From an uncultured Eubacteriales bacterium (GTDB taxonomy: Bacteria > Bacillota > Clostridia > Christensenellales > CAG-138): 33,184 bases of DNA. Positions within the stretch are counted from its first letter, which is position 1; each line of letters opens with the position of its first letter. The stretch is from the NCBI GenBank assembly GCA_900319345.1, contig ONNZ01000015.1:1-33184 (forward strand). The letters run 5' to 3'. This document shows positions 15,575 through 23,450 of this stretch, piece after piece. The position numbers and the translations under genes were made by a program. The notes beneath the pieces were generated by a model. It searched no databases. It saw only the letters and a list, made by a program, of their open reading frames with translations, and was not told where the DNA came from.

Positions 15575-17794
15575 TTATACGGCGTAGTCTGTCCGACGCA
15601 TCTGCTTCATGCGCCTGAGGGCGGTATCCGCGTCCTCGAATACGTCCCCACCGGGGTCGGACCGGTCGGAGAAGGCGACGCCGACGCTGAGGGAAATGGG
15701 CTCCTGCCCCTCCGGCGCGTCCGCGAGCGCCTGGTTTATCCTGTCGATCTTTCCAAGCACTTGCTTCTGCATGGCGCTGGTTATGCGCGTCAAAATGATG
15801 ACGAACTCGTCCTCCTGCAGGCGGCAGACGTGGTCCGCGGAGCGGAACGTCCCGCGCAGCACGTTCGCGACCCGTTGGATGACCCGATCGGCGCAAGCTT
15901 TCCCTTTGCTCTCGCGAAGCGCTTTATACCCATCCACCGTGGCGATCACGACTGCGATGTGGTCCTGATCCGCATCGTGGAACAGGATGTCGAATGCGCT
16001 GTGGTTGTACAGGCCGGTCAGCGGGTCGTGCATGGCGTCATATGTGAACTGGTCCCTCGGCCTGTTCTTCTCGAGCCTGGGCGCCTGCGCGGCCCCGCTC
16101 TCCGATTCCCTGTCCAGCTTCCTGACATAGGCTTCGAACTCGTCCGCGGGAAGGGGCTTTGAGAAATAGTACCCCTGCACGACATCGCAGCCCATGGCCT
16201 TCAGGGTGAACATTTGTTCCGCTGTTTCTACGCCTTCCGCGATCACGGGCAGGCTCAGAGCCTTGGCCAAGCCGATGACCGCCTCGATATGCCTCGTGTC
16301 CTTCCGGCCCCGAAACGCGGTGCGGATGAACTGCATGTCCAGCTTCAGCGCGTCGAGGGGGAGCGCGGTGATCATATTCAGCGAGGAGTAGCCCGTGCCG
16401 AAATCGTCCATCTCAATGAAGAACCCGCCCTCGCGCAGCGCCTTGATCGTATCCGTGATCTGCTCGGAATTGTCCGTGTATGCCGATTCGGTGATCTCCA
16501 GCAGGAGATCCCCGCGGTCGATCCCCGCCCCGTCCACGATATCCTCCAGCATCTTCTGTAACGAAGGGTCGTTCAGATCGATCCGGGACACGTTGACGGA
16601 CACGGGGATGGTCATCCCGAGCGCTTCCTTCCATTGGCTGACCTGTTTGGCTGCCTCCCTCCAGACATAGGAGTCGAGCTCCCGTATCATTCCGTTCTCT
16701 TCGAAGAACGGGATGAATACGCCTGGGCTGACCATGCCGAACTTCGGATGCCGCCAGCGGACCAGCGCCTCCGCGCTGTTCAGAACGGGCGCGGACCCCC
16801 GGATGTCGAATTTCGGCTGGTAGTGGACCGTGAACTGGTTCTCCCTGATGGCGGTGTTGAAATCCTCCAGGAGCTGCTCCATGTACAATTCCTTCTCGAG
16901 CATGGAGTTGTCGTAGATGCCGACCGCCTGCGCATAATTGTTCCTGACGGTGTCCGCCGCCTGCTTGGCTCGGTCGAACCGGCGCTCCACACTGACGCTG
17001 CGGCTGACCTCGGAATAGACGCCCATCCTCGCGCGGATGTGGTTGTCCGCGCTCATTTCCAGACAGACGCTTTTCAGGATGTCGGCGTAGTCGCTGCGAT
17101 GCGGGCAGTACATCAGGAAGGTGTCCCCGTTTCTGCGGCAGACGATGCCGCCGGAAGCCTCCACCGCCTCCAGGAGCTTTCCCGCGACGAGCTTGAGGAC
17201 TTCGTCACCGGTCTCCCTCCCGAAGCGCTCGTTAAGCATATGGAAGTGGTTGATGTCCAGCACGATCGCGTCCATCGGCGTGTCCGGGTGGAAGGTGTCG
17301 AACTGGGCCGCGTGGCGGAAAAAGAAATCCGGGTTGTAGAGGCCTGTCAGCGCGTCACGTTCCGTCCAGCGGATGAGGTCCCTGTCTTCGAACAGCTCGA
17401 TGGTCCGGCGTATACGCGCGAGGACGATCTCCTGTTTGGGATACGGCTTCGAAATGAAATCCGTGGCGCCGACGCTGAGGCATTCCACCTCTGCATCCTG
17501 GTCAGCCGTCAGGACGATGACCGGCAGCAGGGCTGTCCTCCGGTCCTCCTTCATTTTCTGCAGGATATCCAGTCCCTTCATGTCGGGAAGGTTCAGATCC
17601 AGCAGGACGAGGCTCAGCGTTTCGCACTGCTCGTCCAGTATCCTGAGGGCCCGGGCGCCGTCTTCCGCATACAGCACCTCATAGGTGTCCTGCAGCATGT
17701 AGCCGAGGATCTCCCGGTTGATGAGCTCGTCCTCGATGATCAGTATGCTGCGTTTCCCGTTGATCGAATGAAACTCCGAATGTTTTTCCGGCAT
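15575..17794 (-). CDS. Response regulator with degenerate GGDEF, active-type EAL and second degenerate GGDEF domain
   Basis: This is a predicted phosphorylation-controlled cyclic di-GMP phosphodiesterase in the cytoplasm. The 739 residues hold four parts. REC (about 15-130) has acidic E21/D22, acceptor D66 and K117. GGDEF-like 1 (about 145-300) has RNGDTF (221-226) in place of GGDEF. EAL (about 305-560) keeps EALVRW (E342), LLEITES (E433), DDFGTGYSSL (463-472), KLD (484-486) and AEGVE (519-523), so the hydrolase site looks complete. GGDEF-like 2 (about 585-739) has LQEDEF (659-664). Neither GGDEF site is expected to make c-di-GMP; they may bind GTP or mediate pairing. The ATG at 17792-17794 follows AGGAGGG, and a perfect 8-bp hairpin sits just upstream. 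It is downstream of the HPt gene, so its REC domain is a likely phosphate partner. Confidence 0.92.
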   Translation of the reverse strand: MPEKHSEFHSINGKRSILIIEDELINREILGYMLQDTYEVLYAEDGARALRILDEQCETLSLVLLDLNLPDMKGLDILQKMKEDRRTALLPVIVLTADQDAEVECLSVGATDFISKPYPKQEIVLARIRRTIELFEDRDLIRWTERDALTGLYNPDFFFRHAAQFDTFHPDTPMDAIVLDINHFHMLNERFGRETGDEVLKLVAGKLLEAVEASGGIVCRRNGDTFLMYCPHRSDYADILKSVCLEMSADNHIRARMGVYSEVSRSVSVERRFDRAKQAADTVRNNYAQAVGIYDNSMLEKELYMEQLLEDFNTAIRENQFTVHYQPKFDIRGSAPVLNSAEALVRWRHPKFGMVSPGVFIPFFEENGMIRELDSYVWREAAKQVSQWKEALGMTIPVSVNVSRIDLNDPSLQKMLEDIVDGAGIDRGDLLLEITESAYTDNSEQITDTIKALREGGFFIEMDDFGTGYSSLNMITALPLDALKLDMQFIRTAFRGRKDTRHIEAVIGLAKALSLPVIAEGVETAEQMFTLKAMGCDVVQGYYFSKPLPADEFEAYVRKLDRESESGAAQAPRLEKNRPRDQFTYDAMHDPLTGLYNHSAFDILFHDADQDHIAVVIATVDGYKALRESKGKACADRVIQRVANVLRGTFRSADHVCRLQEDEFVIILTRITSAMQKQVLGKIDRINQALADAPEGQEPISLSVGVAFSDRSDPGGDVFEDADTALRRMKQMRRTDYAV

Positions 17795-17819
17795 ATCTGC
17801 TGCCCTCCTGCCATATGAT

Positions 17820-17840
17820 CCGGAAGGAAGCTCCTTCCGG
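17820..17840 (-). other. Perfect hairpin upstream of the REC-EAL gene
   Basis: CCGGAAGG and CCTTCCGG form a perfect 8-bp stem with a 5-base loop in the 82-nt gap between the HPt stop and the next start codon. No T-run follows. It could act as an mRNA processing or stability element that sets the ratio of the two products. Confidence 0.5.
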
Positions 17841-17876
17841 CACCGTCGTCTTTTCGTCCGCGCACCGCGCGGGCCG

Positions 17877-18221
17877 TCAGTTCCCGAAAAGCTCCAGGAG
17901 CGCCTGGTGCTGTGCGCGGATACGTTCCCGGTAGGGTCCGTAATCCGTGCCCGTCTGCGCGCGCAGAACCTCGGTCACCTCCGCTACGGGCGTGAGCACC
18001 GGGGTGAGCGCCAGGTTCCCCAGCATCCCCTTCAGGGCGTGGGCGGCCTCAAAGGCGCCGGTGAGGTCGCCTGCTGCCAGGGCGCTGTCAAGCTTGCCGA
18101 AATTGGCGTCGCCGGCGGCCATCTTCACGAGGCGGAGGTAAAATGCCTCGTTGTTCATGCAGCGTCCCAGGCCTTCCTGTACGTTGGCGCCGTAAGCTTT
18201 GAGCGTGTCTATGGTCAGCAT
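17877..18221 (-). CDS. Stand-alone HPt phosphotransfer protein
   Basis: Histidine-containing phosphotransfer (HPt) proteins shuttle phosphate between receiver domains in multistep phosphorelays. The 114-residue product is all-helical in appearance, with the conserved EAAHALKGMLGNL motif; H61 is the predicted phospho-accepting histidine, followed by the family's K and G residues. There is no kinase or catalytic domain. The ATG at 18219-18221 follows GGGAGG. It lies 15 nt after the diguanylate cyclase gene and before a REC-containing phosphodiesterase; the operon's last gene carries another REC domain. A cognate hybrid kinase must be encoded elsewhere if the relay is functional. Confidence 0.9.
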   Translation of the reverse strand: MLTIDTLKAYGANVQEGLGRCMNNEAFYLRLVKMAAGDANFGKLDSALAAGDLTGAFEAAHALKGMLGNLALTPVLTPVAEVTEVLRAQTGTDYGPYRERIRAQHQALLELFGN

Positions 18222-18236
18222 GTCGTTTTTTCCTCC

Positions 18237-19598
18237 CTATTCCTTGTCGCCGTAAAAAGTATAGCCGTCGCGTCCGCGCTCCTTTGTGACATACAGCGCT
18301 GTGTCCGCGTCCTTTAGAATATCGTCGGTCGGATCCGGCCTGTCCGAGAAGGCCACGCCTATGCTCAGGGTGATTCTGGGGAGGCCGTCCTCCGTGTCCC
18401 GGAGCGCTTCACGGATGTTCTCGATCTTGTTCTCGACCAGCTCGCGCATGGCGCTGGTGGCGTGGACCATGAGTACCGTGAACTCGTCCCCGCCGAACCT
18501 GCACACATAATCCTCGGACCGGAAGTTGCCCGCGAGGATACGGGCTACCTTCTGCAGGACCCTGTCGCCCATGTCATGGCCGTAGCGATCGTTGAATTCC
18601 TTGAAATGGTCCACATCGAAAATGAACATCGCCTGGGCGCGACCGCGGGTCATCTGCTTGGCTTTTTCGAACGCACCGCGGTTGAACAGCCCTGTCAGCG
18701 CATCGTGGGTGGCCTTGTACGCCAGGGCCTCCTGGTTCTGCTGGCTCTGGACATACGCCTCATTGTATGCCCTCGATACGAACCGGAGCTCGTATGCCCC
18801 GCGTTCCTCGGCGAGCTGCTTCTCCTCGATGGCCTTCACCAGGGCATTGACCGGGCGGATGATCAGATGAGCGCTGTACAGGACGATGAAGATGACCGCC
18901 ATCACCACGATCGCGATCAGCAGGGTCTGGGCGGTAAGAGCATTCTCCAGCCGGTCGGTACTCTTTTTCTGAACGTCTTCCGTTTCTCCGATGAGCGCCT
19001 GTTCGCACAAGGCCAGGTTTTCGCGGATATCCCCCTTGTGGGCCTGGTATGTCGCGTCAAAGACCATCTCCCTGGCCTTGACCAGCTTCTCCTCCGCAGA
19101 CAGAGCCTCGTCCGCAGCCGTAAGTGTCACGGTCCCCAGCGCGGCCGGCAGCGTCCCGATGTCGAGACCGTTTCCCGCCGCAGCCAGCTTCATGGCGTAA
19201 CGCTCTATCTCGGCCAACTGGTTGGACGCCTGCAAAGCAGCGCTGAGATAGCGGGCGCCGTCCGAACCGGATAGGGTCTGCTCCATGCTCTCCACGGCCA
19301 GATCCCGCCGCCGGGTCACCTCCACTTCGTAAAAGAAGTCCGCGGCGCTATCAGAGTCCCCGGTCACGATGAACGTGCGCACCCGGTCGGTCAGGTAATC
19401 GGAGCCGGCCTGCATGTCGGCTACGTCCTTCCGGGCGCGGATGTACCCCTCCGTAGCTTTTTCCAGCTCAGAGAAGCTCCGGTTGGTGGACAGCGAAGCC
19501 GCGACGAGGGCTATGCCCAGCAGCACCGCCGCCAAGACCATGATCCGGTTCAGCCGCCGCAGCCGGAAGCCTTCCTGTTTGTTGGCCCTGTTCTCCAT
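18237..19598 (-). CDS. Membrane diguanylate cyclase with periplasmic-type sensor loop and HAMP-like linker
   Basis: This enzyme is predicted to make cyclic di-GMP from two GTP. The 453 residues have a membrane helix (about 18-37), an external helical sensor region of about 185 residues resembling a four-helix bundle, and a second helix (about 224-246). A HAMP-like linker follows (about 247-290), then a C-terminal GGDEF domain (about 295-453). The active site is an intact GGDEF (369-373), and RSED (360-363) placed five residues before it fits the allosteric inhibition site RxxD. The frame is open further upstream, but the ATG at 19596-19598 lies two bases after the previous stop (TGACAATG), pointing to coupled translation. 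It is the only GGDEF domain in the operon with a complete catalytic motif. The ligand of the external domain is unknown. Confidence 0.92.
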   Translation of the reverse strand: MENRANKQEGFRLRRLNRIMVLAAVLLGIALVAASLSTNRSFSELEKATEGYIRARKDVADMQAGSDYLTDRVRTFIVTGDSDSAADFFYEVEVTRRRDLAVESMEQTLSGSDGARYLSAALQASNQLAEIERYAMKLAAAGNGLDIGTLPAALGTVTLTAADEALSAEEKLVKAREMVFDATYQAHKGDIRENLALCEQALIGETEDVQKKSTDRLENALTAQTLLIAIVVMAVIFIVLYSAHLIIRPVNALVKAIEEKQLAEERGAYELRFVSRAYNEAYVQSQQNQEALAYKATHDALTGLFNRGAFEKAKQMTRGRAQAMFIFDVDHFKEFNDRYGHDMGDRVLQKVARILAGNFRSEDYVCRFGGDEFTVLMVHATSAMRELVENKIENIREALRDTEDGLPRITLSIGVAFSDRPDPTDDILKDADTALYVTKERGRDGYTFYGDKE

Positions 19599-19600
19599 TG

Positions 19601-20086
19601 TCAATCCGTCCAGCCGGGCTCGTCCCCGTCCTCCGAGGCGCTTACCGTATCCATGGCGTTTTCTATGAGTTTGACCATCTCCCATACGGAGCGGAACTGG
19701 ATGGTCTTGTCCTCCTCCATCCAGGTTATCCGTCCCTGCCAGCTGCTGTTCTGCCTGTGCTGGACGCGTACGATGAATGTGCCTATGTCGCCGTGCTTCT
19801 GGAGCAGTTGTTCGTCGCTCATGATCTTTGTCCTTTCCTGATGGGGTATGTAGGGTTTGCTCTGGGAGATGAAGTTGCGCTCGTTCGTGCCCGGATGCGG
19901 GAACTGCAGGTCATCAAAAAACTTTTCCATGAGCAGCGTCATCTGCCCCAGGTCCATAAAGTCTGTCGGTTCCGTCTTGTAGCTGTGGTAGAAATGCCCA
20001 CCGAACTCGCATCCGTGCCGTTCGTTGACGCATAAGACCACGCCGTTGGGAGCGCCTATATACCATTGGGAATGCTTCTGTTCCAA
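19601..20086 (-). CDS. Protein of unknown function in the c-di-GMP signalling operon
   Basis: I do not recognise this 161-residue protein. It has no signal peptide or membrane helix and looks like a small soluble protein. The centre has a hydrophilic stretch (60-95). A compact, probably beta-rich region (about 100-145) contains FIVRVQHRQNSSWQGRITW, then a FRSVWEMVKLIENAM helix and an acidic tail. It starts at TTG (20084-20086) with an ideal AAGGAGG 5 bases upstream, 10 nt after the regulator gene, and its stop is two bases before the cyclase ATG. Tight coupling on both sides suggests it works with the regulator or the cyclase. A c-di-GMP receptor of PilZ type was considered, but the RxxxR...D/NxSxxG pattern is not visible. 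Confidence 0.8.
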   Translation of the reverse strand: MEQKHSQWYIGAPNGVVLCVNERHGCEFGGHFYHSYKTEPTDFMDLGQMTLLMEKFFDDLQFPHPGTNERNFISQSKPYIPHQERTKIMSDEQLLQKHGDIGTFIVRVQHRQNSSWQGRITWMEEDKTIQFRSVWEMVKLIENAMDTVSASEDGDEPGWTD

Positions 20087-20096
20087 GGGTGCCTCC

Positions 20097-21299
20097 TTAT
20101 TGCGGCGTCCAGAAAACGCTGTTCACATAGTACTCAATGCTGGTGCGCTGCCGCCCGGTGAGGAAACGCGCGTTGATGCGGCGCTGGATCACGTTGCAGT
20201 TCTCGCGGGTGGTGTTGATGAGCAACACCAGACACTGCCCCCTTCCATACCGGCACATAGCGTCGCCGCGGCGGATGGACTGGCGGACAGCGTCGCTCAT
20301 GCGGCTCACCAGCTGGTCCAGCACCTCGCCTTCGCGCATCGGGTTGCCCTTGCTGTCCACGACCGTGCAGAGCATGAGGTAAACGGACTGGCCGCCGCGC
20401 TCCAGCATCCGCTCCACCATGCGATAGATGCCCAGGAATACGGGATAATTGCACAGATATCCGCCCATGCTCCTGTCCGATGCGCCGGAAAGCTCCGCCT
20501 GGATCTGGTCCAGGACCGCATGGCGGTACTGCATCTTCTCCCCCAGCCGGTCGAACTGTTCGAGGAGCCGCTTGGAGGGGTGCAACCCCTGTTCGTTGAA
20601 ATAGTACTGGACGGTGGTGTCGTACAGCTTTCGGGCTTCCTCGCTGCGGCCAAGGGACACCAGCGCCTCCATGGTCACGGTCTCCCAGTCGGCCAGGGGG
20701 TCTATGTTGGCAGCATACAGCCCGAGGCTCTCCATCTGGAAGAAGTCCTGGTTCATCCGCAGCAGGTCCGTTGCTCGTTCCACAGCGGTGCAGAACATCT
20801 CCTTGTACCGCCGCGCCTCCCGCGCCGCCCAAATGGTCCCGGTCTGTACAGTCAGGAACTCACCGCCGTAGGCATAACAGGCATCGAGGTACAGGGCCAG
20901 CCGCTCATCCGGGGAAGGCGCTTCTTCCGCCCGGTGAAACAGGCCCTCAAAGCAAGCCGCATCCTCCACGGTGGGGATGCTGCCGGACCAGCGGAACACC
21001 CCTTTGTCCTGCTCGATGCAGTTCTCCGCGGGCAGCCCCGCTTTCAGGAGCTTCTTCTTCGTGTTGTATATGACGCTCTGGAGGGCATGATGGATATTGC
21101 TCATATCCCGGTCCGCGAAGAGCAGCTCCTCCAGCCTGTCCCGGGACACGCCCTTCTCGCCCTCATGGATGAGCAGCTGCAGCAGGCTGGCGTTCTGGGA
21201 ATCGCTGGCTTTGGAGCCGCCCGCGACCAGTTTCCCGTTCCATCTCAGGGAAAAACCGCCCAGCATCCGCACATAGAGCACATTTTCCTGTTCCTTCAC
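20097..21299 (-). CDS. BTAD/SARP-like transcriptional regulator with degenerate GGDEF-like C-terminus
   Basis: This is a predicted cytoplasmic regulator, 400 residues. The N-terminus (about 7-105) resembles an OmpR/SARP winged helix (LYVRMLGGFSLRWNGK; SLLQLLIHEGEKGVSRDRLE). Residues 110-255 form the helical bacterial transcriptional activator domain (BTAD), with TPR-like segments around EALVSLGRSEEARKLYDTTV. The C-terminal 120 residues (about 285-400) have the outline of a GGDEF domain but read MCRYGRGQCLVLL at the catalytic place. A role in nucleotide sensing or dimerisation is therefore an inference. The start is GTG at 21297-21299, preceded by a perfect AAGGAGG with 6-base spacing; a TTG further upstream lacks such a site. 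It is the first gene of the operon, with a strong promoter upstream. Confidence 0.82.
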   Translation of the reverse strand: MKEQENVLYVRMLGGFSLRWNGKLVAGGSKASDSQNASLLQLLIHEGEKGVSRDRLEELLFADRDMSNIHHALQSVIYNTKKKLLKAGLPAENCIEQDKGVFRWSGSIPTVEDAACFEGLFHRAEEAPSPDERLALYLDACYAYGGEFLTVQTGTIWAAREARRYKEMFCTAVERATDLLRMNQDFFQMESLGLYAANIDPLADWETVTMEALVSLGRSEEARKLYDTTVQYYFNEQGLHPSKRLLEQFDRLGEKMQYRHAVLDQIQAELSGASDRSMGGYLCNYPVFLGIYRMVERMLERGGQSVYLMLCTVVDSKGNPMREGEVLDQLVSRMSDAVRQSIRRGDAMCRYGRGQCLVLLINTTRENCNVIQRRINARFLTGRQRTSIEYYVNSVFWTPQ

Positions 21300-21401
21300 A
21301 GCGGGCCTCCTTGTATGTTTGCGCCTCGGGCGCTGTTTTCCCCCGGTCTCGGATCCATCCAAGAAACACGGCGTATCAGCCCCTCAGACCCTCAATAATT
21401 G

Positions 21402-21430
21402 ATTATACCATGCATCCGGTCCCTCCGCAA
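21402..21430 (-). promoter_or_regulatory. Extended -10 sigma-A-type promoter of the signalling operon
   Basis: On the minus strand, -35 TTGCGG (21425-21430), a 17-base spacer and a perfect -10 TATAAT (21402-21407) are seen. TGG directly before the -10 gives an extended -10. The predicted leader to the GTG start at 21299 is about 95 nt. The gap 21300-21558 otherwise holds only the terminator of the upstream pilus operon. Confidence 0.78.
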
Positions 21431-21497
21431 TATTTGCCGCATATATATCGCGCAGGCATCCGCCGTTCCGTATCCGCCCCGCCTGCTTCCGGGGCCG

Positions 21498-21534
21498 TAA
21501 AAAGAGGCGCCCTGCCCGGGCGGGGCAGGGTGCC
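21498..21534 (-). terminator. Intrinsic terminator of the pilus operon
   Basis: After the pilT-like stop codon, the minus strand reads GGCACCCTGCCC, a short loop, then GGGCAGGGCGCC followed by TCTTTTT. The stem has one A-C mismatch and is very GC-rich; the T-run makes it a standard Rho-independent terminator. It separates the pilus operon from the signalling operon promoter about 70 bases further on. Confidence 0.88.
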
Positions 21535-21558
21535 GGAAAACCGTTTTTCCTGTTTCCG

Positions 21559-22617
21559 TTACCCGTTCAGCTTTCGTGCCAGCTGCTCCTGGTTGCGGGC
21601 GAACCGGACGGCCGTATCCCGTTCAATCTCGCCTGCCTGGTAGAGGTTCAGGATGTACTGATCCATAGAGACCATGCCCTCTGCGGCACCGGAAGCGATC
21701 GTGTTGTCGATCTGATGGATCTTCCTGTCGCGGATGAGGCTGGCGATGGCCTTGTTCATGTGCATGATCTCGAACGCCGGGACCAGCTTTCCTTGCTTGG
21801 AAGGAAGCAGCTGCTGGCAAATAACGGTATGCAGCACGGAACAGAGTTGGATTCGGATCTGCTCCTGCTGTTCGGCGGGGAAGGTGTCGATGATGCGGTC
21901 AATCGTGCTGACCGCGCTGCGGGTATGCAGCGTCGTCAGCAGCAGGTGCCCCGTTTCCGCCGCCGTCATGGCCGCGCGGATCGTTTCCATGTCGCGCATC
22001 TCGCCGAGCTGGATTACGTCCGGGCTCTGGCGGAGACAGGCCCTAAGGGCCGTCGGGAACGTCGCTGTATCGATCGTCATCTCGCGCTGGCTGATGATGC
22101 TCATGCGGTCCCGGTGCAGGTACTCGATCGGGTCCTCCAGCGTGATGATATGGCAGGAGCGCGTCTTGTTGATCTCATCGATCAGGCAGGCCAGCGTCGT
22201 CGACTTGCCGCTGTCAGCCGCCCCGGTGACCAGGACCATGCCGTTGGTCAGTTTGGACAGCTCCATGATTTGAGGCAGGATATGCATTTCCTTCCAGTCG
22301 GGGATCGTGAAAGAGACCACCCGGATGACCGCCGCCATGGAACCGCGCTGGCGGTACGTGTTCACGCGGAACCGTGCGAGCCCCGGCACGGCAAAGGAGA
22401 AGTCGTCGTCCCATGTTTTATAAAACCGATCCATATCCCGGTCGGCAAGCCTGTATACTTCCTTAATGAGCTCCTCCGTGTCGTTGGGCAGGAGCTTTTT
22501 CTCATCCAGCTGCCGGATCGTCTTGTCCATGCGCATGGAGCATGGCGCGCCGGCTATGATGAACAGGTCCGCCGCACGCTGCTGCGCGGCCGTCGTGATA
22601 TATCCCATCAGGTCCAT
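21559..22617 (-). CDS. PilT-like type IV pilus ATPase
   Basis: This is a hexameric secretion-type ATPase of the PilT/GspE superfamily, which powers pilus retraction (PilT) or, in short Gram-positive systems, assembly. The 352 residues match PilT length. Visible are the N-terminal ADLFIIAGAP segment (compare ASDLHL in PilT), Walker A GAADSGKST (132-140), the Asp box ITLEDPIEY (158-166), Walker B DVIQLGEMRD (200-209) and the His box GHLLLTTLHT (223-232). Walker A reads GAAD where GPTG is usual, and Walker B has Q-L where L-V is usual. The ATG at 22615-22617 follows AAGGAGG. It is the last gene of the operon and the only ATPase in it, so whether it extends or retracts fibres is open. Confidence 0.92.
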   Translation of the reverse strand: MDLMGYITTAAQQRAADLFIIAGAPCSMRMDKTIRQLDEKKLLPNDTEELIKEVYRLADRDMDRFYKTWDDDFSFAVPGLARFRVNTYRQRGSMAAVIRVVSFTIPDWKEMHILPQIMELSKLTNGMVLVTGAADSGKSTTLACLIDEINKTRSCHIITLEDPIEYLHRDRMSIISQREMTIDTATFPTALRACLRQSPDVIQLGEMRDMETIRAAMTAAETGHLLLTTLHTRSAVSTIDRIIDTFPAEQQEQIRIQLCSVLHTVICQQLLPSKQGKLVPAFEIMHMNKAIASLIRDRKIHQIDNTIASGAAEGMVSMDQYILNLYQAGEIERDTAVRFARNQEQLARKLNG

Positions 22618-22632
22618 ACTATCATTGCCTCC

Positions 22633-23037
22633 TTACATCCCCGGCAGAAGCATGCCGTCCCAAAGCTCCTGCGTTTCTGTGATCATGCTGTCATCCACCG
22701 CTTCCTGCCACTGCAGGACGGAATAGCTGTCCCCCTGGATCTCCACCGAGACATACAGACTCAGCCGCTCGTTGATCGGGCAGCGGTAGGAATAGACCCC
22801 GCCGTCCTCATCGACGTCCTCCACATAGTCGCCGCGGCGCAGCGCGGCGAGGATCTCCTCCGCTTCGCTGTCCGCCTCGTAATATGCCTGAACGGAAGCC
22901 TGCATGCTTTCGGAGAGCTGGTCCCCCGCCTTCGCTGTGGACAGCGACAGAACGGCGAACACCGTCAGGCACAGCACCGCGAAAATCAGCATGAGCGAAG
23001 TCCCGCCCAATGTGGAGATGGAAAAATCTTCTTTCAT
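22633..23037 (-). CDS. Small membrane-anchored pilus-locus protein (pseudopilin-like)
   Basis: The 134-residue product has a short cytoplasmic start (MKEDFSISTLGG), one N-terminal hydrophobic helix (about 14-38) continuing into a helical stalk (GDQLSESMQASVQAYYEADS), and a small C-terminal domain with several beta-like segments. This is the layout of a minor pilin or pseudopilin, but a typical prepilin cleavage motif (G before FTLxE) is not present. The ATG at 23035-23037 overlaps the stop of the previous gene (ATGA) with GGAGG 7 bases upstream. The function is inferred from the pilC and pilT neighbours only. Confidence 0.72.
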   Translation of the reverse strand: MKEDFSISTLGGTSLMLIFAVLCLTVFAVLSLSTAKAGDQLSESMQASVQAYYEADSEAEEILAALRRGDYVEDVDEDGGVYSYRCPINERLSLYVSVEIQGDSYSVLQWQEAVDDSMITETQELWDGMLLPGM

Positions 23038-23450
23038 CCCAGCACCTCCTGCCATGAACAGATCAGGGAAACGATCTCATTCTCCGCTGCATCGAACACC
23101 CGAACGCAGGCCCGGCCGAGGCCGTCCTCGCCGCTCTCGATACGTTCCGCCAGAACGCGGTAGGCGCCGTTCTCGGCATACCGGCCGCTCGCATCGCCGC
23201 GGAAGGTCCAGGTCCCGTCCTTTACGCTGCCGCCCAGCAGGGCAGAGGCCCGTCCCATCTCGCCGTGGACGCTCTTGATCGTTTCCGCGGCATTCTGCGC
23301 CAGCAATGACGCGGCGTCACGATCCGCGCTCCTTTGGGATATGGTCTCCGACTTTGCGAACGCCTGCAGGCATATGGCTGCCGCGAGCGCGAAGAACAGC
23401 ACCATCAGGAGCTGCCCCATCAGGGCAAGGGGCGCTTTGCTCCGGTTCAT
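23034..23450 (-). CDS. Small membrane-anchored pilus-locus protein
   Basis: The 138-residue product starts MNRSKAPLALMG and has one hydrophobic helix (about 10-32). It continues as a helix rich in A, S, E and Q (ETISQRSADRDAASLLAQNAA) and ends in a short beta-like domain. It resembles minor pilins in topology without a canonical prepilin peptidase site. The ATG at 23448-23450 follows GGAGGTGGTTCC and overlaps the stop of the previous gene (ATGA). It is one of four consecutive overlapping or near-overlapping small genes that probably form one fibre or platform sub-complex. Confidence 0.7.
   Translation of the reverse strand: MNRSKAPLALMGQLLMVLFFALAAAICLQAFAKSETISQRSADRDAASLLAQNAAETIKSVHGEMGRASALLGGSVKDGTWTFRGDASGRYAENGAYRVLAERIESGEDGLGRACVRVFDAAENEIVSLICSWQEVLG

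Noticed and set aside
16634-17818. 394-codon plus-strand frame opposite the REC-GGDEF-EAL gene
   Set aside because: It is fully antisense to a protein with many intact family motifs.
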